Assembly: GCA_045128055.1 (NCBI GenBank) | Contig: JBGVRC010000125.1 | Span: 1 to 29,032, forward strand | Direction of reading: 5' to 3' | Source: Scatosoma sp045128055 | Lineage (GTDB): Bacteria > Bacillota > Clostridia > Christensenellales > Borkfalkiaceae | DNA: 29,032 bases | In this document: positions 1 through 9,035 of the stretch, one piece after another | Numbering within the stretch: position 1 is the first letter of the stretch | How the letters are laid out: each line of letters opens with the position of its first letter | Made by a program: the position numbers and the translations under genes | The notes under the pieces: generated by a model | What the model was told of the DNA's origin: nothing | The model's database searches: none | What the model saw: only the letters and a program-made list of their open reading frames with translations

Positions 1-954
1 GCGGATATGGTTGCGGAAAGACTTGCGGCGAAAGAAAAGACGTTTGAAATCGTTCTCGACGACGAAGGGCTTACCAAGATTGCCGAAAAGGTTGCCGAAA
101 AGCTCGTTGTGGAAGACGAAGAAACGGAAGAAACGTACGACCTTGTTTTGGACGAAGAAGGTATTCAGGCAATCGCTAAGGGCGTAGCGGAAGAGCTTAA
201 AGAAACCTGCTGTTGCAAAGAAGCGGCTCCCGTTGTTATCGTAGCGGAAGAACCTTGCGAAGAACAACCCGTAGAAGAAGCGGCGGAAGAAACGGTTGAA
301 GAACAACCCGTCGAAGAAGTGGTTGAAGAGCAGCCCGTCGAAGAAGTTGTGGAATCGGCTGCGGAGCAACCCGTTGAAGAAGAAATTGCGGCGGCTATCG
401 TGCCTGGGTTTGAAGAAATTGGCGACGGCAAGTATATGGACGCGGAAACGGGCTTGGTTATTCGCTTGAAGAAGAGTTTTACCGCGAAGATGAAGCAAAG
501 CGAAGAAAAAGTAAAAGAATATTACAGCGTTTTGAAGAACGAGCTTGTATCCTACAAGAGAATCAATTCCAACGTAAGCTGGCACGGCGACAGATTCAAC
601 TTTGGCCGCGACACGGTTGCCAAAATGAACATCGTAGGGAAAACGCTTGGTTTGTATCTTGCGCTTGACCCCAACGACGAAGAATTTAAAACCACGGTAT
701 ATCATCAAAAAGACGTCAGCAAGCAAAAAGCTTACGAACATACGCCGTTTATGGTGAAGGTAAAGAGCGACGCTGCCGTGAAGAAGGCAATCCGTTTGGT
801 GGTAGCGCTTGCGGGTAAGTTGGAAACGGAAAAAGAAGAAAACTTCGTAGAAACCGATTACACCAAAGAATATGAGTACGCTACGACAAAACAACTTTAT
901 GACGAAGGGCACATTAAGGCTACCAAAGATAAGAAAGTGGATTTGGACTTTTGA
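1..954 (+). CDS. Acidic repeat protein of unknown function (5' end outside window)
   Basis: I do not recognise a named function. The frame is open from base 1. The first residues (ADMVAERL) look like the end of a repeat seen twice more as IAEKVAEKL and IAKGVAEEL, so the true start is very probably upstream and ATG 7 is internal. The visible part has helical acidic repeats (about residues 1-65 of the fragment), a Cys-Cys-Cys stretch, a low-complexity Glu/Pro/Val linker built on EEQPVEEVV units, and a C-terminal globular block (about residues 155-280). That block contains SYKRINSNVSWHGDRFNFGR and GKTLGLYLALDP, followed by basic and aromatic residues. I have seen a similar block in uncharacterised Clostridia proteins, often after acidic linkers, but cannot name it. 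No signal peptide or membrane segment is visible. A terminator follows the stop. Confidence 0.75.
   Translation, partial: ADMVAERLAAKEKTFEIVLDDEGLTKIAEKVAEKLVVEDEETEETYDLVLDEEGIQAIAKGVAEELKETCCCKEAAPVVIVAEEPCEEQPVEEAAEETVEEQPVEEVVEEQPVEEVVESAAEQPVEEEIAAAIVPGFEEIGDGKYMDAETGLVIRLKKSFTAKMKQSEEKVKEYYSVLKNELVSYKRINSNVSWHGDRFNFGRDTVAKMNIVGKTLGLYLALDPNDEEFKTTVYHQKDVSKQKAYEHTPFMVKVKSDAAVKKAIRLVVALAGKLETEKEENFVETDYTKEYEYATTKQLYDEGHIKATKDKKVDLDF
259..384 (+). repeat. In-frame Glu/Pro/Val low-complexity repeat
   Basis: Imperfect 9-codon units encode EEQPVEEVV and variants (EEQPVEEAA, AEQPVEEEI). They form the acidic linker of the first protein. Two neighbouring units differ mainly at third codon positions, so the repeat is kept at protein level. 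A likely role is a flexible spacer between the N-terminal helical repeats and the C-terminal globular block. Confidence 0.7.
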
Positions 955-988
955 TTAAAGTGACGAAAGACAAATACGAATAATAAAC

Positions 989-1027
989 AGAGAGCTGATA
1001 ATTCCCATAATTTCGGCTCTCTTTTTA
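989..1027 (+). terminator. Intrinsic terminator
   Basis: The arm AGAGAGCTGA (989-998) pairs with TCGGCTCTCT (1013-1022) with one G-T wobble. Inner AATT/AATT complementarity can lengthen the stem. A run of T starts at 1022. It separates the upstream acidic repeat gene from RNase J. Confidence 0.85.
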
Positions 1028-1069
1028 TCGGTAAGGCTTTGGCAGTATTTTAGGAGAAGTAGAAAGTAA

Positions 1070-3151
1070 GTGAAAGAGAAAAAAGAAAAGAATCAAGAAA
1101 CAAAAAAAGAAAAAAAGACGTCGGACAAGCGTTCCGCCAAAACGTCGTCTACCAAAGCAAAGAAAGACCCGATGGGCACGGCTTTTAACTTGGACGAAAT
1201 TGCCTATACGGACGTAAAAATGCAAAGCTACACGGAAAACCCCAAACGCAAAACGCCTGATAAGAGCAATAAAGCCGCAAGGGTTGGGGGCGAAAAGCAA
1301 TCTTCGCGAGCAAAAGGCAAATCTGCCAACAAAGCGGAAGAGAAGGCTTTTATTGCGACAACGCCCAAGAAAACAAAAAAGACGGAAAAACCGCTTATTC
1401 CCGTTATGGAAAGCAAGAAAAGGGGTAAGAATAAAGTGGAACAATTCCCGATGCCCATCAGCGAGAAAAAGCAGTTGGTAATGCGCGCGGGAAAGCGCAA
1501 AAAACACACGAAAATTATTTTCCTTGGCGGCGTAGGCGAAATCGGGAAAAATATGACCGCAATCGAATACGGCAACGATATTATTATCGTGGACGCGGGC
1601 TTAACCTTCCCCAACGGCGAAGATATGCCGGGGGTGGATTCGGTTGTTCCCGACGTGAGCTATCTTGCCCAAAACAAGCATAAAATCCGCGGCGTGTTGC
1701 TTACGCACGGGCACGAAGACCATATCGGCGGCGTTCCTTTTTTGATGAAGGAAATCGATGAAGATACGCCCATTTACGGGACGAAGCTGACGCTGATGCT
1801 GACGGATAATAAACTGCAAGAACGCCGAATCAACAACAGCGTGCAAAAGGTAGTAAAAGCAGGCGACACCATCAAGCTCGGCGTATTTGAAGTGGAATTT
1901 ATCAACGTGAACCATTCCATTTCCGGCGCGTGCGCTTTGGCGATTCGCACCCCCAACGGCTTGATTTATCACAGCGGGGATTTTAAAATCGACTTGACCC
2001 CCGTTGCGGGCGAACCCATTGATTTTAAACGCATAGCCGAGCTTGGCAGGGAAGGCGTTTTGCTGTATATGGGCGAATCGACGAATATTGAACGCCCTGG
2101 ATATACGATGAGCGAAACGGTTGTCGGTACGACGCTTGGGCATTTGTTCTCCGAAAACGTCAACCGCAGAATGATTATCGCAACCTTTGCGTCCAACGTA
2201 CACAGATTGCAACAAATCATCGATTTGGCGGTAAAGCATAGACGAAAGGTGGCTTTGTCGGGAAGAAGTATGTTTAAGGTAGTCGAAGCAGCGGTAAAAA
2301 TCGGGGAGTTGAAGATACCCGACGGCGTTTTGATTGATATTGAAAAGACAAAAAATATGTTCGACGGCGAATTGCTTATCGTTTCTACGGGTTCGCAGGG
2401 CGAACCGATGAGCGCGCTTACCAGAATGGCTTCGGGGGACTTTAATAAGGTGACGATAGGGGAAAACGATACGATTATCATTTCCGCAAACCCCATTCCA
2501 GGCAACGAAAAAATGATTTACCGCGTCATCAACAATTTGTACAAAAAGGGCGCGAAGGTCGTGTACGAAAGCTTGGAAAAAATCCACGTTTCCGGACACG
2601 CCTGTCAGGAAGAACATAAAATTTTGTTCTCCCTTTTACAGCCCAAGTTCTTCATTCCCGTGCACGGCGAATATCGGCATTTGAAGCGTCACGCGCAGCT
2701 TGCGCAGGCGCTTGGAGTTCCCGAACGCAATATTTTAATCACCGACGTGGGGAACTGTGTAGAGCTGGCGGAAGACGGTATGAAATTGGGCGAAAACGTA
2801 CCCGCGGGCACTCGTTTAATCGACGGGGAAGGCGTGGAAGACTACGGTACGAGCGAAGTCATGAAGGACAGAATGAAAATGTCCAGCGAAGGGGTCTTCT
2901 CGGTGGCGATTGCCGTTACGGGCAACTACGTCATCAACGACCCCGTCATCGAAGCGCACGGTTGCGTGTTTGCGGGCAATGAAACGGAAGCGGAAATGCT
3001 TGCCGTGGTGAAGCGCGCGGTGGACGGCTACGATTACGAAGACGGCAACAAAGCCGACCTTGCGGCGTTTATCAAAAAAGCGTTGCGCAACTATTTTTAC
3101 AAAAAGACAAAACAAGCGCCCCTTATTATCGTGTCCGTTTTGGACGTATAA
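1070..3151 (+). CDS. rnj: Ribonuclease J with lysine-rich N-terminal extension
   Basis: RNase J is a metallo-beta-lactamase/beta-CASP nuclease with 5'-to-3' exonuclease and endonuclease activity on mRNA and rRNA precursors. The zinc motif HGHEDH lies at residues 213-218, with further ligands at H282 (NHSISG) and D304 (HSGDFKID). Beta-CASP landmarks follow: GESTNIERPGYT, FASNVHRLQQI and STGSQGEPMSALTRMASGD. HVSGHACQEE and PVHGEYRHL close the active site. The catalytic protein begins near residue 147 (IIFLGGVGEIGKN), leaving about 545 residues, the usual family length. The first ~145 residues are a disordered Lys/Ser/Thr-rich extension. The start is GTG 1070, with AGGAGA at 1052-1057; no better-placed start exists nearby. 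It leads a run of closely spaced genes, with the tRNA methyltransferase 18 bases downstream. Whether it is J1 or J2 cannot be decided. Confidence 0.95.
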   Translation: MKEKKEKNQETKKEKKTSDKRSAKTSSTKAKKDPMGTAFNLDEIAYTDVKMQSYTENPKRKTPDKSNKAARVGGEKQSSRAKGKSANKAEEKAFIATTPKKTKKTEKPLIPVMESKKRGKNKVEQFPMPISEKKQLVMRAGKRKKHTKIIFLGGVGEIGKNMTAIEYGNDIIIVDAGLTFPNGEDMPGVDSVVPDVSYLAQNKHKIRGVLLTHGHEDHIGGVPFLMKEIDEDTPIYGTKLTLMLTDNKLQERRINNSVQKVVKAGDTIKLGVFEVEFINVNHSISGACALAIRTPNGLIYHSGDFKIDLTPVAGEPIDFKRIAELGREGVLLYMGESTNIERPGYTMSETVVGTTLGHLFSENVNRRMIIATFASNVHRLQQIIDLAVKHRRKVALSGRSMFKVVEAAVKIGELKIPDGVLIDIEKTKNMFDGELLIVSTGSQGEPMSALTRMASGDFNKVTIGENDTIIISANPIPGNEKMIYRVINNLYKKGAKVVYESLEKIHVSGHACQEEHKILFSLLQPKFFIPVHGEYRHLKRHAQLAQALGVPERNILITDVGNCVELAEDGMKLGENVPAGTRLIDGEGVEDYGTSEVMKDRMKMSSEGVFSVAIAVTGNYVINDPVIEAHGCVFAGNETEAEMLAVVKRAVDGYDYEDGNKADLAAFIKKALRNYFYKKTKQAPLIIVSVLDV

Positions 3152-3169
3152 GCGGGCAAAGGAAAGGCT

Positions 3170-3799
3170 ATGGAATACACCGCGTCCCTTGTCAAACTCC
3201 ATATCGATACGGAAATCGCCGCGCGCCGCAAAGACGCGCTTTCGCGCGGTATTCCCGTTGCGGACGACGAAACGTTGAACTTTTTATTACTCACGCTCGC
3301 TATGACAAAGCCGCAACGCATTTTAGAAATCGGTACGGCGGTGGGGCTTTCTTCCGTGGCGATGCTTCTCGCTTGCCCTAATGCGAAATTGACGACGATG
3401 GAGCTGGAAGAAGAACGCTATGTGGAAGCCAAAGCCAACTTTGCGCATTTTGGCGTGACGGAGCGTGTGACGGCGCACCTTGGCGACGCTGGGGAAATCC
3501 TTGCGATGATGGACGGAGAATTTGATTTCGTGTTCTTGGACGGACCGAAAGCGCAGTACGAAAAATATTTGTTCGATTTAAAACGCTTGATGAAAAAGGG
3601 CGCGGTTTTATTCGCTGACGACGTGCTGTTGTACGGCTGGGTAAGCGGCGAAGAACCCACCCCGCAAAAACGACATTCTATCGTAGATAAAATCCGTTCG
3701 TATTTGCATACGATTACGGCGGATAAGGATTTTATTACGTCCGTGCTCAATGTCGGCGACGGCGTGGCTTTGTCGGTATACAAAGGGAAAAACGTATAA
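3170..3799 (+). CDS. trmR: TrmR-like tRNA 5-hydroxyuridine methyltransferase
   Basis: This 209-residue class I SAM-dependent O-methyltransferase is of the YrrM/caffeoyl-CoA type. The SAM-binding loop is ILEIGTAVGLSSVAML (about residues 45-60). The acidic strand end is MELEEE, and the metal/substrate region contains FDFVFLDGPKAQYEKY followed by LFADDVLLYG. In Bacillus subtilis TrmR (YrrM) methylates 5-hydroxyuridine at tRNA position 34 to 5-methoxyuridine, and its gene is next to trhP1/trhP2, the U32-family genes that make the hydroxyl group. Here a U32 gene follows after 21 bases, which supports the tRNA role over small-molecule methylation. The specific substrate is inferred from family and neighbourhood. 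Confidence 0.85.
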   Translation: MEYTASLVKLHIDTEIAARRKDALSRGIPVADDETLNFLLLTLAMTKPQRILEIGTAVGLSSVAMLLACPNAKLTTMELEEERYVEAKANFAHFGVTERVTAHLGDAGEILAMMDGEFDFVFLDGPKAQYEKYLFDLKRLMKKGAVLFADDVLLYGWVSGEEPTPQKRHSIVDKIRSYLHTITADKDFITSVLNVGDGVALSVYKGKNV

Positions 3800-3820
3800 C
3801 TTTATACGAAGAAGGAAGAT

Positions 3821-5023
3821 ATGAAAGTAGAGCTTTTAGCACCCGCGGGGAGCTTTGACAAATTAAAAACAGCGTTGTATTTCGGCGCGGACGCAGCGTA
3901 CGTAGGCGGAAAAATGTTTTCTCTGCGTACCTTTGCCGATAATTTTACGACGGACGAACTGCGCGCGGCGGTTGTTTTGGCGCGCGCGCAAAATAAAAAA
4001 TTATACGTAACGGCGAACGTCTTTGCGCGTAACGCCGATTTTGCTTTGTTAAAGGATTATTTTATCGCCCTGCAAGAGATAGGCGTGGACGGGGTAATCA
4101 TCAGCGACCCCGGCGTGATTTATCTTTGCAAGCAGGTTGCGCCCAAGCTCGAAATCCACCTTTCAACGCAGGCGAATACGACGAATAAATATTCCGTCAA
4201 GTTCTGGGGGGAGCAAGGGGTTTCCCGCGTGGTTTTGGCAAGAGAGCTCTCTATCAAGGAAATATCCGAAATTCACGAGTTTTGCCCTGAAACAGAGCTG
4301 GAAGCCTTCGTGCACGGCGCTATGTGTATATCGTACAGCGGCAGGTGTCTTTTGTCCGATTATTTGGACGGGCGCTCGTCCAACCGCGGCGCGTGCGTGC
4401 AGTCTTGTCGGTGGCGGTATGAAATGCGCGCTCTAAATGCAACGAATGGACAATCGGAATGGCTGCCTATCGAAGAAAACGAGCGTGGTACGTATATTTT
4501 AAACAGCAAGGATTTAAATATGCTCGCGCATTTGCAAGAGCTGGAAAAGGTGGGCGTTTGCTCGTTTAAGATAGAAGGCAGAATGAAGAGCGGCTATTAT
4601 TTGGCGACGGTTATCAACGCGTATAGGCGGCTTATGGACGGCGGCGATTTTGCTGTTTCGAACGCAGAGCTTTCCAACGTAGCCCATCGCGAATATACGA
4701 CGGCGTACAATCTTGGCGACAATAAAGAAACGGTCAATTACGAAGACAGTCAATCCCGCGGCGATTACGTGTACGTAGCCGACGTCAAGGGGACAAAGGA
4801 CGGCTACGCGTATTTGGAAATGCGCAACCGCTTCAAAAAAGGGGAAGAATTAGAAGTGCTTTCTCCCGACTGCAATTTTACAAAAAGCTTTGTGGTGGAC
4901 GAAGTATATACTTCTAAGGACGAAGCGGTGGACGATTGCAAGCTCGTGCAGGAAATATACAAGGTGAAATGTCCGTATTCGTTATGCGAAGGGGATTACA
5001 TTCGCCGCAGGGTTCGCAAATAA
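3821..5023 (+). CDS. trhP: U32-family tRNA hydroxylation protein, TrhP-like
   Basis: This 400-residue peptidase-U32-like protein starts with ELLAPAGSFDKLKTAL and the TIM-barrel signature GADAAYVGG. The U32 signature (E161, F163, G166, C169, G174, C176, S179) is complete. C192 and C196 follow in RGACVQSC, a set of cysteines expected to hold an iron-sulfur cluster as in RlhA/TrhP proteins. CSFKIEGRMKS near residue 247 is another family landmark. TrhP makes 5-hydroxyuridine at the wobble position of certain tRNAs using prephenate. The preceding TrmR-like gene would then methylate the product. B. subtilis uses two paralogues, TrhP1 and TrhP2; here only one long-type copy is present, closest in length to TrhP2. 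An AAGAAGGAAG ribosome site lies just before ATG 3821. The name is assigned from family and gene order. Confidence 0.87.
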   Translation: MKVELLAPAGSFDKLKTALYFGADAAYVGGKMFSLRTFADNFTTDELRAAVVLARAQNKKLYVTANVFARNADFALLKDYFIALQEIGVDGVIISDPGVIYLCKQVAPKLEIHLSTQANTTNKYSVKFWGEQGVSRVVLARELSIKEISEIHEFCPETELEAFVHGAMCISYSGRCLLSDYLDGRSSNRGACVQSCRWRYEMRALNATNGQSEWLPIEENERGTYILNSKDLNMLAHLQELEKVGVCSFKIEGRMKSGYYLATVINAYRRLMDGGDFAVSNAELSNVAHREYTTAYNLGDNKETVNYEDSQSRGDYVYVADVKGTKDGYAYLEMRNRFKKGEELEVLSPDCNFTKSFVVDEVYTSKDEAVDDCKLVQEIYKVKCPYSLCEGDYIRRRVRK

Positions 5024-5041
5024 GCGAAAAGGGAAAGGATT

Positions 5042-6034
5042 ATGAAAAAAATACTTATGATTGCAACAGGCGGGACGATTGCTTCCCTTTCGGGTAAAGA
5101 AGGCTTGATACCCGAATTGCAGGCAGCCGAGCTTTTAAAATGCGTGCCTGAAATTTTCACCTTTTGCCAACCGTCCGCAACGCAGATTTTTAATATTGAC
5201 AGTACCAACGTAACCCCTAATCACTGGGTACGATTAGCGACTACGATAAAGGAAAACTACGATGATTACGACGGCTTTGTCGTTTGTCACGGCACGGATA
5301 CTATGTCGTATACGGCGGCGATGATTTCGTATATGGTGCAGCATTCGCCTAAGCCCATCGTGTTTACGGGCTCGCAAAAGCCTATCAATAAAGAAGATAC
5401 GGACGCCAGAATCAATCTTCGCGACAGCTTTTTGTACGCGGCTTCGGATGCGGCTTCGGACGTCGTTATCGTATTCCAAGGCAAAATTATCGCGGGAACG
5501 AGAGCCAAGAAAATTCGTACCAAGAGCTTTAACGCCTTTGACAGCGTGGATTTTCCCAAGCTTGGCGTGATACGCGACGGGAAGATTGTTCAATATATTA
5601 CCACGCAAAAAGCGGAAAAACCCGAATTTTTCTTGGAGATAAACGCAAGGGTGGGCTTGCTTACGCTCACGCCAGGGGTAAGCGGTGAAATTTTAAACGA
5701 ATATTTCAAATGCCACGACGCCGTGGTTTTATCGGGCTACGGCACGGGCGGTATCCCCGAAGGGGAATATTACGGATTTTACGATATTATCACTTCTTGG
5801 GAAGGCAAGGGTAAAACGCTTGTCGTCACTACGCAGGTGCCGCAAGAAGGCAGCGATATGGACGTATACCAAGTGGGTAGGGGCTGGAAAAAAAGGTTTG
5901 ACCTGCTTGAAAGCTATACGATGACGTATGAGAGTATCATCACGAAGCTGATGTGGGTTTTGACGCAAACGCGCGATGATAAACAGATTAGAAAGCTCTT
6001 TTATAAAACGGTCAATTACGACCTTGTAGGATAA
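5042..6034 (+). CDS. ansA: Type I (cytoplasmic) L-asparaginase
   Basis: This 330-residue enzyme hydrolyses L-asparagine to aspartate and ammonia. Catalytic residues are visible: T12 in ATGGTIAS, T85-D86 in CHGTDTMSYT, and K157 in the GTRAKK segment. The T85-to-K157 spacing of 72 residues equals that of E. coli AnsA (T91 to K163). There is no signal peptide, and the length fits the cytoplasmic AnsA type rather than the periplasmic AnsB type. GGIPEGEY and TTQVPQEGSDMDVYQVG match the C-terminal domain expected in this class. It lies 18 bases after trhP with a GGAAAGGA ribosome site, and precedes two peptidases, which suggests peptide and amino-acid salvage. Confidence 0.93.
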   Translation: MKKILMIATGGTIASLSGKEGLIPELQAAELLKCVPEIFTFCQPSATQIFNIDSTNVTPNHWVRLATTIKENYDDYDGFVVCHGTDTMSYTAAMISYMVQHSPKPIVFTGSQKPINKEDTDARINLRDSFLYAASDAASDVVIVFQGKIIAGTRAKKIRTKSFNAFDSVDFPKLGVIRDGKIVQYITTQKAEKPEFFLEINARVGLLTLTPGVSGEILNEYFKCHDAVVLSGYGTGGIPEGEYYGFYDIITSWEGKGKTLVVTTQVPQEGSDMDVYQVGRGWKKRFDLLESYTMTYESIITKLMWVLTQTRDDKQIRKLFYKTVNYDLVG

Positions 6035-6055
6035 AATGGCGGGGGCAGGTACGCG

Positions 6056-7777
6056 ATGAATACAAAAAAACAGGATTTTACGACGTTTGAAAATATACAA
6101 TACGAACGGATAGATTTTGAGCAGTTAAAGACGTTTTATCAAGAGATAACGGCGCGGCTTAACGGCGCGCAATCGTACGCGGAAGTAAAACAATGCATTT
6201 TGGACGAAGAAGCCTATTCTTCCACGGTAAACACGATGGGTACGATAGCGGCCGTTCGTCATACCATTGATACTTCGGACGAATTTTACGCAAAGGAAGA
6301 AGAATACTTCGACCAAAACTACCCCGAAGCTATGCCGTATATGCAGGCGTTTAACGTCGGACTTTTAATCTCGCCCTTCCGCAAGGAAATCGAAGAAGAA
6401 TACGGCGCGCATTTTTTGAAAATGGTAGAGCTTTCCACCAATTCCTTTTCGGAAAAGAATATTGCGCTTATGCAAGAAGAAAGCGAGCTGACCAACCGTT
6501 ATCAAAAGCTGACGGCGGCTTGCAAAATCCCGTTTGACGGCGGCGAGCATAACCTTTACGGGATTTTGAAATATTTTTCCGACCCGAATCGGGAAGTGCG
6601 TAAGGCGGCGGCGCAAAAATACGCGGAGTTCTTTGAGAAAAACGACAAAGAGCTTGGCGAAATTTTCGACCGTTTGGTGAAAATCCGTGATGAAATGGGT
6701 AAAAATATGGGCTTTGCCAACTATATTCCGTTGGGCTATCAAAAACAAAGCCGTTTGGATTACGACGAAAAGGACGTTGCGGCATTCCGCGCGCAGGTCT
6801 TGGAAGAAATCGTACCTTTCTGTTCAAAATTATACGAAGCGCAGGCAAAGCGTATCGGCGTGGATAAAATCCGTTTTTACGACGAACAGCTCATTTTCTT
6901 GGGCGGTAACGCCGTGCCTATCGGGGACAGAGCCTACCTTGTCGAGCAAGCCCGCAAAATGTATCACGATATGAGCGAAGAAACGGGCGAATTTATTGAT
7001 TTTATGATTGAACACGAGTTGATGGATTTGGATAATAAGCCCAACAAAGCGGCTACGGGGTATATGACGACCTTAAACGATTACAAAGCTCCGTTCGTAT
7101 ATTCTTGTTTTAACGGTACGACGGGTGACGTAGACGTTTTAACGCACGAAATGGGGCACGCTTTCGCAGGGTATATGGCGATGCGAACCCAGCCCTTGCA
7201 GGCGCTTTGGAGCGAGCCTACGGATATTGCCGAAATTCATTCTATGTCGATGGAACAGTTCGCCTATCCGTACGCAGAGCTTTTCTTTGGGGACAAAGCG
7301 GAGCAGTACCGCTTCCAGCATTTACAGGAAGCAATTACCTTTATCCCGTTCGGTATAGCGGTGGACGAATTTCAGCATATCGTCTACGAACGCCCCGAGT
7401 TGACCCCCGACGAGCGCACGGCGATTTGGCGGGGTTTGGAAAAGAAATATATGCCTTGGCGGGACTACGGCGAAGACAACGAATTTTTCTCGCGCGGGGG
7501 CTGGTGGTATCATAAATTACACATTTACCACTATCCGTTCTATTACATCAACTACACGTTGACGTCAATGGGGGCTTTGGAATTTAAGAAAAAGCAAGCG
7601 ACGGACAAAGCGGCGTGCTGGGAAGATTATAAAACCCTTTGCAAAATCGGCGGCTCGCTTGGCTATCGCGACGCTTTGAAGGCGGCAAACCTTGCCGTGC
7701 CCTTTGAAAGGGGCGGGGTAAAACGCGCCGTTTCCTATGCAATCGATATTTTAACGGAAAAAATCAAGGAGAATTGA
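6056..7777 (+). CDS. M3-family oligoendopeptidase
   Basis: This 573-residue zinc peptidase of the oligoendopeptidase F/M3 family cleaves short peptides in the cytoplasm. The zinc site is HEMGH at residues 364-368 with the third ligand E393 in AEIHS, spaced as in the family. HYPFYYINY near residue 495 supplies the usual C-terminal active-site tyrosine/histidine region. There is no signal peptide or membrane segment. ATG 6056 is used because an earlier ATG at 6035 meets a stop after seven codons. The ribosome site is weak (GGGGGCAGG), so translation may be partly coupled to ansA. It is separated by one base from the M29 aminopeptidase, consistent with joint peptide degradation. Confidence 0.93.
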   Translation: MNTKKQDFTTFENIQYERIDFEQLKTFYQEITARLNGAQSYAEVKQCILDEEAYSSTVNTMGTIAAVRHTIDTSDEFYAKEEEYFDQNYPEAMPYMQAFNVGLLISPFRKEIEEEYGAHFLKMVELSTNSFSEKNIALMQEESELTNRYQKLTAACKIPFDGGEHNLYGILKYFSDPNREVRKAAAQKYAEFFEKNDKELGEIFDRLVKIRDEMGKNMGFANYIPLGYQKQSRLDYDEKDVAAFRAQVLEEIVPFCSKLYEAQAKRIGVDKIRFYDEQLIFLGGNAVPIGDRAYLVEQARKMYHDMSEETGEFIDFMIEHELMDLDNKPNKAATGYMTTLNDYKAPFVYSCFNGTTGDVDVLTHEMGHAFAGYMAMRTQPLQALWSEPTDIAEIHSMSMEQFAYPYAELFFGDKAEQYRFQHLQEAITFIPFGIAVDEFQHIVYERPELTPDERTAIWRGLEKKYMPWRDYGEDNEFFSRGGWWYHKLHIYHYPFYYINYTLTSMGALEFKKKQATDKAACWEDYKTLCKIGGSLGYRDALKAANLAVPFERGGVKRAVSYAIDILTEKIKEN

Positions 7778-7778
7778 T

Positions 7779-9005
7779 ATGAAAAAAGAATTGTTGCAAA
7801 ATTATGCGAAATTGCTCGCGAAAACGGGCTTAAACGTGCAGGAAGGACAAAAGGTTTTCGTCCAAGCCGCGCTTGACCAGCCCGACTTCGTTACGATGGT
7901 CGTAGAAGAATGTTATAAGGCAGGCGCAAGCGAAGTGTACGTGGAATGGAGTCACCAACCCGTAGAAAAGCTTTCGTCCAAGTATAGAACCTTTGAATCC
8001 CTTTCGCAAATGTCCCCTTGGGTAAAGGCAAAATGGGAATTTAAGGCGCAAAATTACGCTTGCCGTCTTTGGATTGAATCGGAAGACCCCGACGGTATGA
8101 ACGGCGTCGATCAAGAAAAGATGAGCAAAGTCCGTCAGGCTTTGTATCCGCAGGTAAAGCCCTATCGCTTGGCTTTGGAAAACAAGCATCAATGGTGCAT
8201 AGCCGCCGTACCCGGTAAGGCTTGGGCGAAAAAGGTGTTCCCCGCTTTGTCCGAAGACGAAGCGATGGAAAAAATGTGGGAAGTTATCTTAAAGGCGTCC
8301 CGCGCGGACGGCGACGACCCCGTGCAGGCTTGGGCGCAGCATAACGCAAACCTTTCCGCTCGCTGTGCATATTTAAACAATTTAGGCTTGAAATATTTGG
8401 AATACAAGAGCGAAAACGGTACGGATTTAACGGTGGAGCTTTTGGAAGACGGCATTTTTGCTGGCGGCAACGAAAAGACCTTGCAGGGCGGCGTGTTCAA
8501 CCCGAATATTCCCACGGAAGAAGTGTTCACTTCCCCTAAGGCAGGCGCGGCGGAAGGTATCGTATATTCCAGCAAGCCCCTTTCGTATATGGGTGAATTG
8601 ATTGAAAACTTTTCGCTCCGTTTTGAAAACGGTAAGGTTGTCGAAGCCAAAGCGGAAAAAGGGGAAGAGCTTTTAAAGAAAATGGTGTCCATGGACGACG
8701 GCGCGGGCAAGCTTGGCGAATGCGCGCTTATCCCTTACGAATCTCCCATCAACCAAACGGGCGTTTTGTTCTATAACACTTTGTTTGACGAAAACGCAAG
8801 CTGCCATTTTGCGGTGGGGCACGGTTTTAACGAATGTTTAAAAGGCTTTGAAAACTATACGGACGAAGAATGTAAGGCGCGCGGTATCAACGACAGTATG
8901 ATTCACGTAGACTTTATGATAGGCACGAGAGATATGTCTATCGTAGGCGTAACCAAGGACGGCAAACGCGTACCTATTTTTGAAAACGGCACGTGGGCGT
9001 TTTAA
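7779..9005 (+). CDS. M29-family aminopeptidase (AmpS/PepS-like)
   Basis: This 408-residue metallo-aminopeptidase of the thermophilic/M29 family removes N-terminal residues from peptides and acts in the cytoplasm. The probable two-metal ligands are E248 (PTEEVFT), E314 (GECALIPYES), H348 (AVGHGF), H376 and D378 (IHVDFMIGT). These positions closely track those described for AmpS. The N-terminal block QEGQKVFVQAALDQPDF is typical of the family. AAGGAGA precedes ATG 7779, and the gene starts one base after the M3 peptidase stop, so the two are almost certainly cotranscribed. The length is normal and I see no defect. Confidence 0.93.
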   Translation: MKKELLQNYAKLLAKTGLNVQEGQKVFVQAALDQPDFVTMVVEECYKAGASEVYVEWSHQPVEKLSSKYRTFESLSQMSPWVKAKWEFKAQNYACRLWIESEDPDGMNGVDQEKMSKVRQALYPQVKPYRLALENKHQWCIAAVPGKAWAKKVFPALSEDEAMEKMWEVILKASRADGDDPVQAWAQHNANLSARCAYLNNLGLKYLEYKSENGTDLTVELLEDGIFAGGNEKTLQGGVFNPNIPTEEVFTSPKAGAAEGIVYSSKPLSYMGELIENFSLRFENGKVVEAKAEKGEELLKKMVSMDDGAGKLGECALIPYESPINQTGVLFYNTLFDENASCHFAVGHGFNECLKGFENYTDEECKARGINDSMIHVDFMIGTRDMSIVGVTKDGKRVPIFENGTWAF

Positions 9006-9035
9006 CGTACAACAAGCGAAAAAGGTGGTTTTATT

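Noticed and set aside
1601..2617. 338-residue open frame on the minus strand
   Set aside because: It lies wholly inside RNase J, has no ribosome site or family features, and reflects codon bias of the + strand gene.
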